Assembly: GCA_934371505.1 (NCBI GenBank)
Contig: CAKRNW010000049.1
Span: 1-14,956, forward strand
Length of the DNA stretch: 14,956 nucleotides
Source of the DNA: an uncultured Lachnospiraceae bacterium
GTDB taxonomy: Bacteria > Bacillota > Clostridia > Lachnospirales > Lachnospiraceae
Direction of reading: 5' to 3'
Position 1 is the stretch's first letter. Every line of letters starts with the position of its first letter. The notes below the pieces were generated by a model, which saw nothing but the letters and a program-made list of their open reading frames with translations, did no database searches and was not told the origin of the DNA. Of this stretch, positions 1-5,391 are shown piece by piece. The translations under genes were made by a program, and so were the position numbers.

Positions 1-239
1 TCATAGGTGCCGGGCACATGAATGTCAATGGACCCGCTGTCCTGGGCAAAGACTGCCTCCCCGTCCGGGCGTTTCAAAAAGTCCTGGGGTGTGACCTCCA
101 CGCCAGCCTCCACATAACAGGTTCCATACACCAGACTGTTTTCATAAATACCAAAGGCTGCCCCTGTAGCTCCCAGCAGTATCACTACAAGCACCGGGAT
201 AAGCCATTTCTTTTTCTTTCTACGTTTCTTTTTCGCCAT
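1..239 (-). CDS. Membrane-anchored extracellular protein, N-terminal part only (cut by window edge)
   Basis: Only the first 79 residues are in the window and the reading frame is still open at base 1. The protein begins with a very basic stretch (MAKKKRRKKKK) followed by one hydrophobic segment at about residues 12-30, so it is probably a signal anchor with the rest outside the cell. Residues 41-79 (start CYVEAGVEVTPQDFL, end IDIHVPGTY) look like the first strands of a bacterial Ig-like domain of the DUF5011 type, often found ahead of transglutaminase-like or other surface domains in Clostridia. That domain call is from memory of the pattern and is weak. The ATG at 237-239 lies inside the last codons of the acetyltransferase gene (20-nt overlap). 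A GGAG about 14 nt upstream is a poor but possible ribosome site, so translation may be coupled. Confidence 0.7.
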   Translation of the reverse strand, partial: MAKKKRRKKKKWLIPVLVVILLGATGAAFGIYENSLVYGTCYVEAGVEVTPQDFLKRPDGEAVFAQDSGSIDIHVPGTY

Positions 240-735
240 CGTTACTACACTTTCTCCGATAATCAAAGGCAATTCGCGGACTTCCGTCTGCCAGGTGGAT
301 GACACCGCACTGACGGAAGCCATATTTCTTCATGGCATTCTGCATGGGCAGATTGTCTTGATGCGTGTCCATCCGCAGGTAGTCACAGCGGGCACTGCAA
401 AAGTCGAAACAGGCTCTGGTCACACCCTTGACCTGCCCATTGGACGCCACCTTATGAATTGCCGCATAGGGACGGTTCTCATGCCAGTTTCCCTGTTCTA
501 TCACCAGATAGGTGGGATCCACTCCAGGAATAAAGGCAAAGGAACCCACCATCTGACCTTTCTCCACACATACATAGAGTTGTCTCTTCTCAATGTCCCG
601 GCGCAGCAATTCCTCCTGGGGATAGCCGCCTGCCCACTGGGTAGGGTTTCCATGCGCCCGCATAAAGTTTCTGGCTGTATCGTATACTTTCTGAATGTCC
701 GGTAAATCTGCTGTCACTGCCTGTCTGATTTCCAT
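220..735 (-). CDS. GNAT family N-acetyltransferase
   Basis: This 171-residue protein matches the GNAT fold, which moves an acetyl group from acetyl-CoA to an amine. It starts with the typical first strand MEIRQAVTADLPDIQ. It has the acetyl-CoA loop region around SNGQVKGVTR and the late signature DTHQDNLPMQNAMKKYGF, which is standard in small cytosolic GNATs. The substrate cannot be read from the sequence. A longer start at 759 is possible because that ATG overlaps the stop of the upstream phosphatase gene as ATGA. I prefer 735 because AGAAGG lies between the two ATGs, about 13 nt before the second, and no ribosome site precedes the first. The gene is the third in a run from dapF, and its 3' end overlaps the next gene. 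Confidence 0.85.
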   Translation of the reverse strand: MEIRQAVTADLPDIQKVYDTARNFMRAHGNPTQWAGGYPQEELLRRDIEKRQLYVCVEKGQMVGSFAFIPGVDPTYLVIEQGNWHENRPYAAIHKVASNGQVKGVTRACFDFCSARCDYLRMDTHQDNLPMQNAMKKYGFRQCGVIHLADGSPRIAFDYRRKCSNDGEKET

Positions 736-755
736 AATTTCATTGATTCCTTCTA

Positions 756-1523
756 TCATTTCCGAATTTCTAAATTCTGGGAATACCGGATGTGATTCCG
801 CCCCAGAAACTCCATCATTCCCGGCTCGTCCTCCGGCTGGCGCACTGCCTCCGGTTCGTGGGCATCACAGCCCAGAATAAAGCGGCATCCCTCCTCCACC
901 GCAAGCTGGAAAAACTTGTCGCAGGGATAATGGCGGTTGGAATGGAGTCCCAGCATATTGATTTCCAGCGGGATGTCCAGTTCCTTTGCACAAGTACAAA
1001 GCCGCCGCATGTGTTTCCGGTAGATTTCGTCCTCTCCTGTATAGTGAAACAAATCCGGGTGTGCCAGGTAGGAAAATACTCCTGTCTGCATCCCCTCAAT
1101 CACTTGATTTACATAAGTCTCCAAGCGGTATTCATCTTCGGTGGGATAACCACTGTAAAATCCTGTAGGCTCCTCCGGGGCATGATGCTGTCCCAGAATG
1201 AGATAGTCGATGGCACGTTTTCGCAGCTGCTCCAGCAGTTCCTCAAACAAATCGGGATAGTATTCTGCCTCGAAACCAATCAGAATCTGTATCCTGTCTG
1301 CGTATTCCTTTTGCAGTGCCCGCAGAGTTCCCACATAGTCGTCCAGTTCCTCCATGGCCATGCGGATGGTGGACACATAGCTGTTCTTAAAAGGCTGTGG
1401 CACATGGTCAGAAAAGCCCAGTGTGGTAAATCCGTTGGCGATTGCCTGTTCGATATATTCCCGCTCACTGCCCTTTGCGTGGTGGCAACGGGGTGTGTGG
1501 GTATGAAAATTGGCGGTTATCAT
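756..1523 (-). CDS. PHP-family histidinol-phosphatase (HisJ/HisK type)
   Basis: This 255-residue protein has all the metal-binding motifs of a PHP-domain phosphoesterase: HTHT at 7-10, HH at 14-15, SDH at 38-40, FEAE at 84-87, GQHH at 111-114, AHPD at 154-157, EIN at 187-189 and GCDAHEP at 218-224. Length and order fit the monofunctional histidinol-phosphatase of Firmicutes, which removes phosphate from L-histidinol phosphate late in histidine synthesis. The aminotransferase HisC of the preceding step is encoded elsewhere in this window. The start at 1523 is chosen because GGAGAG sits about 10 nt ahead of it. An upstream in-frame ATG at 1544 overlaps the dapF stop (ATGA) but has no good ribosome site. 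Related PHP proteins act on other phosphates, so the exact substrate is inferred from family. Confidence 0.85.
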   Translation of the reverse strand: MITANFHTHTPRCHHAKGSEREYIEQAIANGFTTLGFSDHVPQPFKNSYVSTIRMAMEELDDYVGTLRALQKEYADRIQILIGFEAEYYPDLFEELLEQLRKRAIDYLILGQHHAPEEPTGFYSGYPTEDEYRLETYVNQVIEGMQTGVFSYLAHPDLFHYTGEDEIYRKHMRRLCTCAKELDIPLEINMLGLHSNRHYPCDKFFQLAVEEGCRFILGCDAHEPEAVRQPEDEPGMMEFLGRNHIRYSQNLEIRK

Positions 1524-1540
1524 TGGTCTTGTTCTCTCCT

Positions 1541-2443
1541 TCATGCCTGCAGGCTGGCAAGGTAAGCCTCGTCGATTTCTCCGGTGAAACTTACTGCCGC
1601 AGGGCCGGTCATATAAACCAGGTTTGCCTCTCTGTCCCACCGGATCTCCAGGTCGCCGCCCAACAGCTTTACGGTTACATGGTCAGCGGTCTTTCCACTT
1701 AAAACACATGCCACTGCCACGGCACAGGCTCCGGTTCCGCAGGCAAGGGTTTCTCCTGTTCCCCGCTCCCAGACCCGCATCTCCACAGTGTGGTCATCCA
1801 GAACTTTTACAAATTCGGTGTTGGTACGGTTGGGGAAACGTTCATGGTTTTCAAAAAAAGGGCCGATTTTTTCAATGGGAAGTTCCGATAGTTCTCCCAG
1901 CCAGGGTGCCTCCTCCATGAATACCACCGCATGGGGATTTCCCATGGACACACAGTTCATGTGGTACTCCTTTCCCTCTACGGTAATAGGTTCGTCCACC
2001 GCCTGCTCTTTTTCCGCTATCACAGGAATGCGCTCTGCCAGAAGTTCCGGCGCTCCCATGTTCACCCGCACCTTCTGTACTTTTCCATCCTCCACGGCAA
2101 GTTCCAGCACCTTCACCTTCCCGGCGCTTATCACCCTGACCGTGGTTTCCCTGGTCAGTCCAGAATCATATACATATTTTCCAACACAACGGATTCCATT
2201 GCCACACATCTCTGCACGGGTTCCGTCCGCATTATACATTTCCATCTCAAAATCTGCCATATCAGGGGAGAAATTGGCATGTTCCCCGTGGTTGATAAAG
2301 ATCACGCCGTCCGAGCCGATTCCAAAGTGACGGTCACTTAAAAGGCGCACCAGCTCCGGCTTTTTCTCCTGGGGAACAGGCTCTGCTGCCCCATCAATAT
2401 AGACATAATCGTTTCCGCATCCCTGCATCTTGGTAAATTTCAT
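1541..2443 (-). CDS. dapF: Diaminopimelate epimerase
   Basis: This 300-residue protein converts LL-diaminopimelate to meso-diaminopimelate, used for lysine and for peptidoglycan cross-links. The two catalytic cysteines are in their usual settings: C80 in EMCGNGIRC and C235 in ACGTGACA. The N-terminal MKFTKMQGCGNDYVYID and the middle CVSMGNPHAVVF are also typical of DapF. An open frame extends upstream to a TTG at 2482, but the family start is the ATG at 2443; AAAGG about 12 nt upstream and a GGAGG further up precede it. A promoter candidate lies at 2533-2561. The phosphatase and acetyltransferase genes follow closely, so the three are probably one transcript, although neither follower has an evident role in DAP synthesis. 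Confidence 0.97.
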   Translation of the reverse strand: MKFTKMQGCGNDYVYIDGAAEPVPQEKKPELVRLLSDRHFGIGSDGVIFINHGEHANFSPDMADFEMEMYNADGTRAEMCGNGIRCVGKYVYDSGLTRETTVRVISAGKVKVLELAVEDGKVQKVRVNMGAPELLAERIPVIAEKEQAVDEPITVEGKEYHMNCVSMGNPHAVVFMEEAPWLGELSELPIEKIGPFFENHERFPNRTNTEFVKVLDDHTVEMRVWERGTGETLACGTGACAVAVACVLSGKTADHVTVKLLGGDLEIRWDREANLVYMTGPAAVSFTGEIDEAYLASLQA

Positions 2444-2493
2444 AGTAAACCCATGCCTTTCTAAAGCCTCCCGGCTCTGCAACTACATTGTAT

Positions 2494-2528
2494 CTGTTCA
2501 CTCCTGCCTCGTTTCCGTAACGATTTGC
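2494..2528. repeat. Dispersed repeat module A, copy 1 (dapF leader)
   Basis: On the plus strand this reads CTGTTCACTC, two changed bases around T, CCTCGTT, then GTAA and ATT with GC. The same order of blocks occurs at 5258-5293 ahead of glnA. The longest exact blocks shared are 10 and 7 bases with only substitutions between them. On the transcribed strand the core is AACGAGG followed by GAGTGAACAG. This copy falls in the dapF leader between the promoter and the start codon. Confidence 0.6.
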
Positions 2529-2532
2529 TCCC

Positions 2533-2561
2533 ATTTTAGCAAGAAACTTATCTTTACACAA
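2533..2561 (-). promoter_or_regulatory. Sigma-A-type promoter candidate for dapF
   Basis: On the minus strand TTGTGT (2556-2561) and TAAAAT (2533-2538) are separated by exactly 17 nt. The start would be near 2526, giving a leader of about 83 nt before dapF. It lies just downstream of the inverted-repeat array, so proteins bound to the array could affect it. This is a motif match only. Confidence 0.55.
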
Positions 2562-2610
2562 CCGTTAAATGCAGTGTGAAACCTATTCGCATCTTTGCAA
2601 ATAGATGTAT

Positions 2611-2922
2611 GACCTATATAGATAAAGTTATAGTGGTTTTTATAGGTTTCTTTCCATTCTATGAGTCGATGGCTGACCTATAAGTGTAAAATTATAACTA
2701 GTTTTATAGGTTCCTTCATCCTCTTTAAATGAATGTCTGACCTATAAGAGTAGTCATACACCATCCTTTATAGGTCATTTAACGTGCTTATAAGATAAAA
2801 AACCTGGTTTTTCATGAAATTTTGACCTATAAAAATCATTTCCCACTAATCTTATAGGTCGAAGTTCCAAAAAACTTCGAATAAAGTACCTATAGAATAT
2901 AACTTTCCCTTTGCTTATAGGT
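2611..2922. repeat. Array of five paired inverted octamers, about 64-bp spacing
   Basis: Five modules each consist of (G)ACCTATA and its inverse TATAGGT(C) separated by 21-22 bp. The pairs are 2611-2618/2641-2647, 2675-2682/2705-2711, 2739-2746/2769-2776, 2824-2831/2853-2860 and 2888-2894/2916-2922. Left ends are spaced 64, 64, 85 and 64 bp apart. The linkers between modules are 27, 27, 47 and 27 bp. Modules 3 and 4 have a 9-base perfect arm (GACCTATAA/TTATAGGTC). Sequences between and inside the pairs differ, although modules 1 and 2 still resemble each other, as do 4 and 5. A degenerate further pair may lie at 2581-2606. The stretch is visibly AT-rich compared with the genes and contains no plausible gene. 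It could be a multi-site operator, a row of RNA hairpins with 19-22-nt loops, or a decayed tandem repeat. Confidence 0.85.
2859..2880. repeat. Perfect 8-bp inverted repeat between array modules 4 and 5
   Basis: TCGAAGTT at 2859-2866 and AACTTCGA at 2873-2880 flank a 6-nt loop, CCAAAA. The left arm overlaps the last two bases of module 4, so this hairpin fills most of the linker between modules 4 and 5. No similar hairpin fills the linkers between modules 1-2 and 2-3. The longer linker between 3 and 4 holds a different one, AAAAACC-T-GGTTTTT, at 2798-2812. Confidence 0.75.
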
Positions 2923-2951
2923 TTTCGCAAAATTATGTAAACCTGAAAAGA

Positions 2952-3077
2952 CAAAGAATCGCTTGCCGACTCTTTGCACGCGCGAGGGGTATGCGTAGCA
3001 TAAACTACTTCTCGGCGAGTTGCGCATCCCTGCGGAGCGTTTTGGATATCAATTAGGAAGTATCTTCCTATGCAATT
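2952..3077. repeat. Dispersed repeat module B, copy 1 (downstream of the ANTAR gene)
   Basis: This stretch is rich in small hairpins: CAAAGA/TCTTTG at 2952-2976, GGG-T-ATGCG with CGCATCCC at 2987-3030, and AGGAAG/CTTCCT at 3055-3069. It shares the exact 18-mer GGAGCGTTTTGGATATCA (3034-3051) with 5134-5151. Before it are weaker matches to the other copy, such as GAATC followed by GCTTGC. The palindrome after the shared 18-mer is degenerate here and perfect in the other copy. It has no coding potential that I could see. Confidence 0.7.
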
Positions 3078-3122
3078 AAAAAAGCTCCCGGAACCTCTGC
3101 ACCCACACAGACATTTCGGGAG
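3078..3122 (-). terminator. Rho-independent terminator of the glnA-ANTAR operon
   Basis: Directly after the ANTAR stop codon the minus strand carries CTCCCG, a 26-nt loop containing a small CTG/CAG helix, then CGGGAG and CTTTTTT. Stem, loop and T-run are those of an intrinsic terminator, and position and strand fit the end of the glnA operon. Confidence 0.85.
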
Positions 3123-3123
3123 T

Positions 3124-3672
3124 TTAACTGCGGAACATGGTCAGCACCATCTGGGAAGTCTCCAACAGGTTCGTGCCGCTGTCCATACTGCTTTTCTGAA
3201 TATAACGGTGAGCCTCCTCCTCCGTCATATTATTTCGTTCCATCAAAAGATGTTTCGCCTCAAGGATAATCTTCTGTTCTTCAGGATTCCGCTCTCTCGG
3301 CTGTGCCCTGCGTTTCCGCTTGCGCCGCTCCATGTTTTCCACCATCATGGAAACCGTCTCCAGCAAGTTGTGTACCTTCAGCGGCATCGCCAGACTGATG
3401 ATATCGCCATAGGAGCGCTCGCTTAAAATGCGGCTGGAGGCAATGAGCAGCATTTCAAAGCCTTCCGGCAGATAGGACTGCAAATCCGAATAAATCATGT
3501 CCACCAGACGGTATCCACATACCACGATTCCGCCTGACATGTTATCCACCTGGCTCATTGCCTGAGCACCAGTCGTACATACCGCGGTCACCGAAAAACC
3601 GTTTTTCACCAGAATACTTTTAATGCCTCTGGCTTCCTCCGGCTTTGGAAAGACCACAATAATGTTTGTCAC
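3124..3672 (-). CDS. ANTAR-domain RNA-binding antiterminator with a degenerate receiver domain
   Basis: The 182-residue protein has an N-terminal half with a receiver-like fold (about 1-115), a basic linker (ERRKRKRR, 115-122) and a C-terminal ANTAR domain (about 130-178). ANTAR domains bind paired hairpins in nascent RNA and prevent termination. The receiver lacks its phosphate-accepting aspartate: the expected strand-3 end reads VVCGYR near 50-55. It also lacks the acidic pair near the N-terminus, which reads VVFPKPEE, although a P-x-K like the conserved receiver lysine remains at 97-99. It probably senses something other than phosphorylation. The GTG start at 3672 has AAGGAGG about 8 nt upstream and lies 12 nt after the glnA stop, so the two are co-transcribed. 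An ANTAR regulator beside glnA is a known arrangement in Clostridia, pointing to control of glnA by antitermination. Confidence 0.9.
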   Translation of the reverse strand: MTNIIVVFPKPEEARGIKSILVKNGFSVTAVCTTGAQAMSQVDNMSGGIVVCGYRLVDMIYSDLQSYLPEGFEMLLIASSRILSERSYGDIISLAMPLKVHNLLETVSMMVENMERRKRKRRAQPRERNPEEQKIILEAKHLLMERNNMTEEEAHRYIQKSSMDSGTNLLETSQMVLTMFRS

Positions 3673-3684
3673 AGGTATTCCTCC

Positions 3685-5016
3685 TTAGTATCGGTTCAAA
3701 TAACGGGCAATCTCCCACTCCGTCACCTGGGAGCGGTAGGACTGCCATTCCTCCTTCTTCGCCTCCATATACTTGTGATAAACATGCTCTCCCAAAATTT
3801 CCTTCATCAGAGGATCCTGCTCCAATGCCTCGATTGCCTCTAACAACGTTCCGGGGATTTCCTCAATCTTTAAGTTTTCCTTTTCCTCCTGGGACATTTC
3901 AAAAATATTGCAGTCCACACTGGCGGGGGGCATCAGTTTCTGCTCGATGCCTTCCAATCCGGCTCCCAGACATACTGCCAGTGCCAGATAAGGATTGGCT
4001 GCCGGGTCAGGGCTGCGCAGTTCGATTCTCGTTCCCTCACCGCCGGCTGCGGGAATACGAATGAGAGGACTGCGGTTTTTCGCACTCCACGCAATATGCA
4101 CCGGTGCCTCATAGCCGGGAACCAGTCGTTTATAGGAGTTAATCAGCGGATTCACAATCGCCGTGATTGCTTTCATATGTTTCATCAGTCCACCGATAAA
4201 ATAGTAGGCCTCTTTACTCAGTCCGTTACCGTCACTGCTGTCCGCAAAAATATTTCTGCCGTTGTGGTACAGGGACATATTGATGTGCATGCCGGAGCCG
4301 TTGACGCCGTATACCGGTTTCGGCATAAAGGTAGCATGAAGACCGTGCTGCTTGGCAATAGATTTTACCGCCAGCTTGAAGGTCATAATATTGTCGGCTG
4401 TCGCCAAAGCCTCATCGTACTGGATATCAATTTCATGCTGGGAAGGTGCCACTTCGTGGTGGGATGCCTCCACCACAAAACCCATATCCTCCAGAGTCAT
4501 GACCATGTCACGACGGGCATTTTCCCCGAAATCCATAGGGCCTAAGTCAAAATAGCCTGCCTGCTCGTAAGTGATGGTGGTGGGCAGTCCGTTTTCATCA
4601 CTCTGGAATAAGAAGAATTCGCACTCCGGTCCTACTTTGAAGGTATAGCCCTGCTCTGCCGCCTTTGCAATCGCCCGCTGTAGCACATGACGAGGATCCC
4701 CCTCAAAGGGGGTGCCATCGGGACGGTACACATCGCAGATCAGACGTGCCACTTTTCCCTGCTGGGGTCTCCAAGGGAAAATCTCCAGGGTATTGTAGTC
4801 CGGGTGCAGATACATATCCGATTCCTCGATCCGCACAAATCCCTCAATGGATGAGCCGTCAAACATACACTGGTTGTTTAATGCCCGCTCCAGCTGGGAT
4901 GCTGTAATTGCCACATTTTTCAGATTTCCGAAAATATCCGTAAACTGCAGCCGGATAAATTCCACATCCTCTTCTTCCACAAGACGGATGATGTCTTCCT
5001 TTGTGTAATTTTTCAT
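3685..5016 (-). CDS. glnA: Glutamine synthetase, type I-alpha
   Basis: This 443-residue enzyme makes glutamine from glutamate, ammonia and ATP and is expected to form a dodecamer in the cytoplasm. Visible signatures are MFDGSSIEGF (51-60), the metal ligands in GPECEFF (129-135), the ATP site KPVYGVNGSGMHINMS (233-248), the flexible loop YEAPVHIAWS with E303, and NRSPLIRIP (314-322). Length and the lack of an adenylylation-site segment place it in the Gram-positive GSI-alpha group. R62 in FVRIEE matches the arginine that in the Bacillus enzyme takes part in feedback inhibition by glutamine. The ribosome site GGGAG lies 7 nt before the ATG. A promoter candidate and a hairpin-rich leader lie upstream at 5047-5248, and the ANTAR regulator follows directly. 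Confidence 0.98.
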   Translation of the reverse strand: MKNYTKEDIIRLVEEEDVEFIRLQFTDIFGNLKNVAITASQLERALNNQCMFDGSSIEGFVRIEESDMYLHPDYNTLEIFPWRPQQGKVARLICDVYRPDGTPFEGDPRHVLQRAIAKAAEQGYTFKVGPECEFFLFQSDENGLPTTITYEQAGYFDLGPMDFGENARRDMVMTLEDMGFVVEASHHEVAPSQHEIDIQYDEALATADNIMTFKLAVKSIAKQHGLHATFMPKPVYGVNGSGMHINMSLYHNGRNIFADSSDGNGLSKEAYYFIGGLMKHMKAITAIVNPLINSYKRLVPGYEAPVHIAWSAKNRSPLIRIPAAGGEGTRIELRSPDPAANPYLALAVCLGAGLEGIEQKLMPPASVDCNIFEMSQEEKENLKIEEIPGTLLEAIEALEQDPLMKEILGEHVYHKYMEAKKEEWQSYRSQVTEWEIARYLNRY

Positions 5017-5046
5017 ATCGAATCTCCCTTAGCTAAATTTCATATA

Positions 5047-5176
5047 GAATCCTGCTTGCAGGATTCTCCGCCTGCGGCGGGCCGTTCCAACGACATCCTG
5101 CCTTTCGCCTTTCCGCCGCAGTGCGCTCCTCCCGGAGCGTTTTGGATATCATAGGAACTTCCTATGATATCCAAAA
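5047..5176. repeat. Dispersed repeat module B, copy 2, with four consecutive hairpins in the glnA leader
   Basis: Four inverted repeats lie end to end. GAATCCTGC/GCAGGATTC is at 5047-5066. CTGCGGCGG/CCGCCGCAG is at 5072-5121 with a 32-nt loop. CGCTCC/GGAGCG is at 5124-5139 with a 4-nt loop. A perfect 18-bp repeat with a 1-nt centre spans 5140-5176 (arm TTTTGGATATCATAGGAA). The 18-mer GGAGCGTTTTGGATATCA at 5134-5151 is identical to 3034-3051. All of this would be in the 5' leader of glnA if the promoter at 5219-5248 is used. I looked for a pair of six-base loops with A at position 1 and G at position 4, as ANTAR proteins prefer, and did not find a clear one. Confidence 0.75.
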
Positions 5177-5207
5177 AGGCATTCTTCTCCCTGAGAAGAA
5201 CGCCTTT
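5171..5207 (-). terminator. Terminator-like hairpin in the glnA leader
   Basis: On the minus strand AAAGGCGTTCTTCTC and GAGAAGAATGCCTTT form a 15-bp stem with one G-T wobble and a 3-nt loop, followed by the rest of a five-T run. It begins only about 5 nt after the predicted start of the glnA promoter. It could be an attenuator for glnA or a terminator for read-through from the upstream gene. Its T-run is the first arm of the next palindrome (5140-5176), so the two structures overlap slightly. Confidence 0.65.
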
Positions 5208-5218
5208 GTTCTGCAGAC

Positions 5219-5248
5219 ATCATAGCGCGGCACTTCGCCCCTTGTCAA
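5219..5248 (-). promoter_or_regulatory. Near-consensus sigma-A promoter, likely for glnA
   Basis: On the minus strand a perfect TTGACA (5243-5248) and TATGAT (5219-5224) are separated by 18 nt. Transcription would start near 5212, giving a leader of about 195 nt before glnA with a terminator-like hairpin almost at once. It is the best promoter match I found in the window. Confidence 0.7.
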
Positions 5249-5251
5249 GAG

Positions 5252-5380
5252 TTTTTACTGTTCACTCGTACCTCGTTCCAGTAAAAATTCGCAGACTCCT
5301 TTTAAGTTTTGCTCCGCAAAAGGAGGCTGCTCACACTTGAATCACTTTCTTACGCATCAAAACAGCAAGTGTTTTGATGC
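5252..5380. repeat. Three consecutive inverted repeats including dispersed module A, copy 2
   Basis: Three hairpin-forming repeats fill the space between the small membrane protein gene and the glnA promoter. TTTTTACTG/CAGTAAAAA is at 5252-5287; its 18-nt loop is the core of module A, whose copy spans 5258-5293 and matches 2494-2528. GCAGACTCCTTTT/AAAAGGAGGCTGC is at 5291-5330, with 12 of 13 bases paired. GCATCAAAAC/GTTTTGATGC is at 5354-5380 with a 7-nt loop. None has the T-run of a minus-strand terminator. There is no gene here. Confidence 0.75.
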
Positions 5381-5391
5381 TAAATGAGCAT

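Noticed and set aside
792..1565. Plus-strand open frame of 257 codons
   Set aside because: It is antisense to the PHP phosphatase, which has a full set of metal ligands, and itself shows no domain pattern.
2444..2482. Longer dapF beginning with TTG at 2482
   Set aside because: The 13 extra residues are not part of the family, and the ATG at 2443 gives the standard MKFTKMQGCGNDY start.
2444..2560. Lysine riboswitch ahead of dapF
   Set aside because: The leader from the predicted start is only about 83 nt and shows no multi-helix aptamer or terminator.
2611..2922. CRISPR array
   Set aside because: The conserved parts are only 8-9 bases, alternate in orientation, and lack full-length direct repeats; no cas gene is in the window.
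2916..2943. Chromosomal dif site
   Set aside because: Only one arm matches; the expected partner arm 6 bp away is not present.
4096..4545. Plus-strand open frame of 149 codons
   Set aside because: It lies wholly opposite glnA, has no recognisable domain and no good ribosome site; it is a shadow of glnA codon use.
5354..5380. Terminator for the small membrane protein gene
   Set aside because: The stem is perfect, but on the minus strand it is followed by GTAAGAAAG, not a T-run; it is listed only as an inverted repeat.
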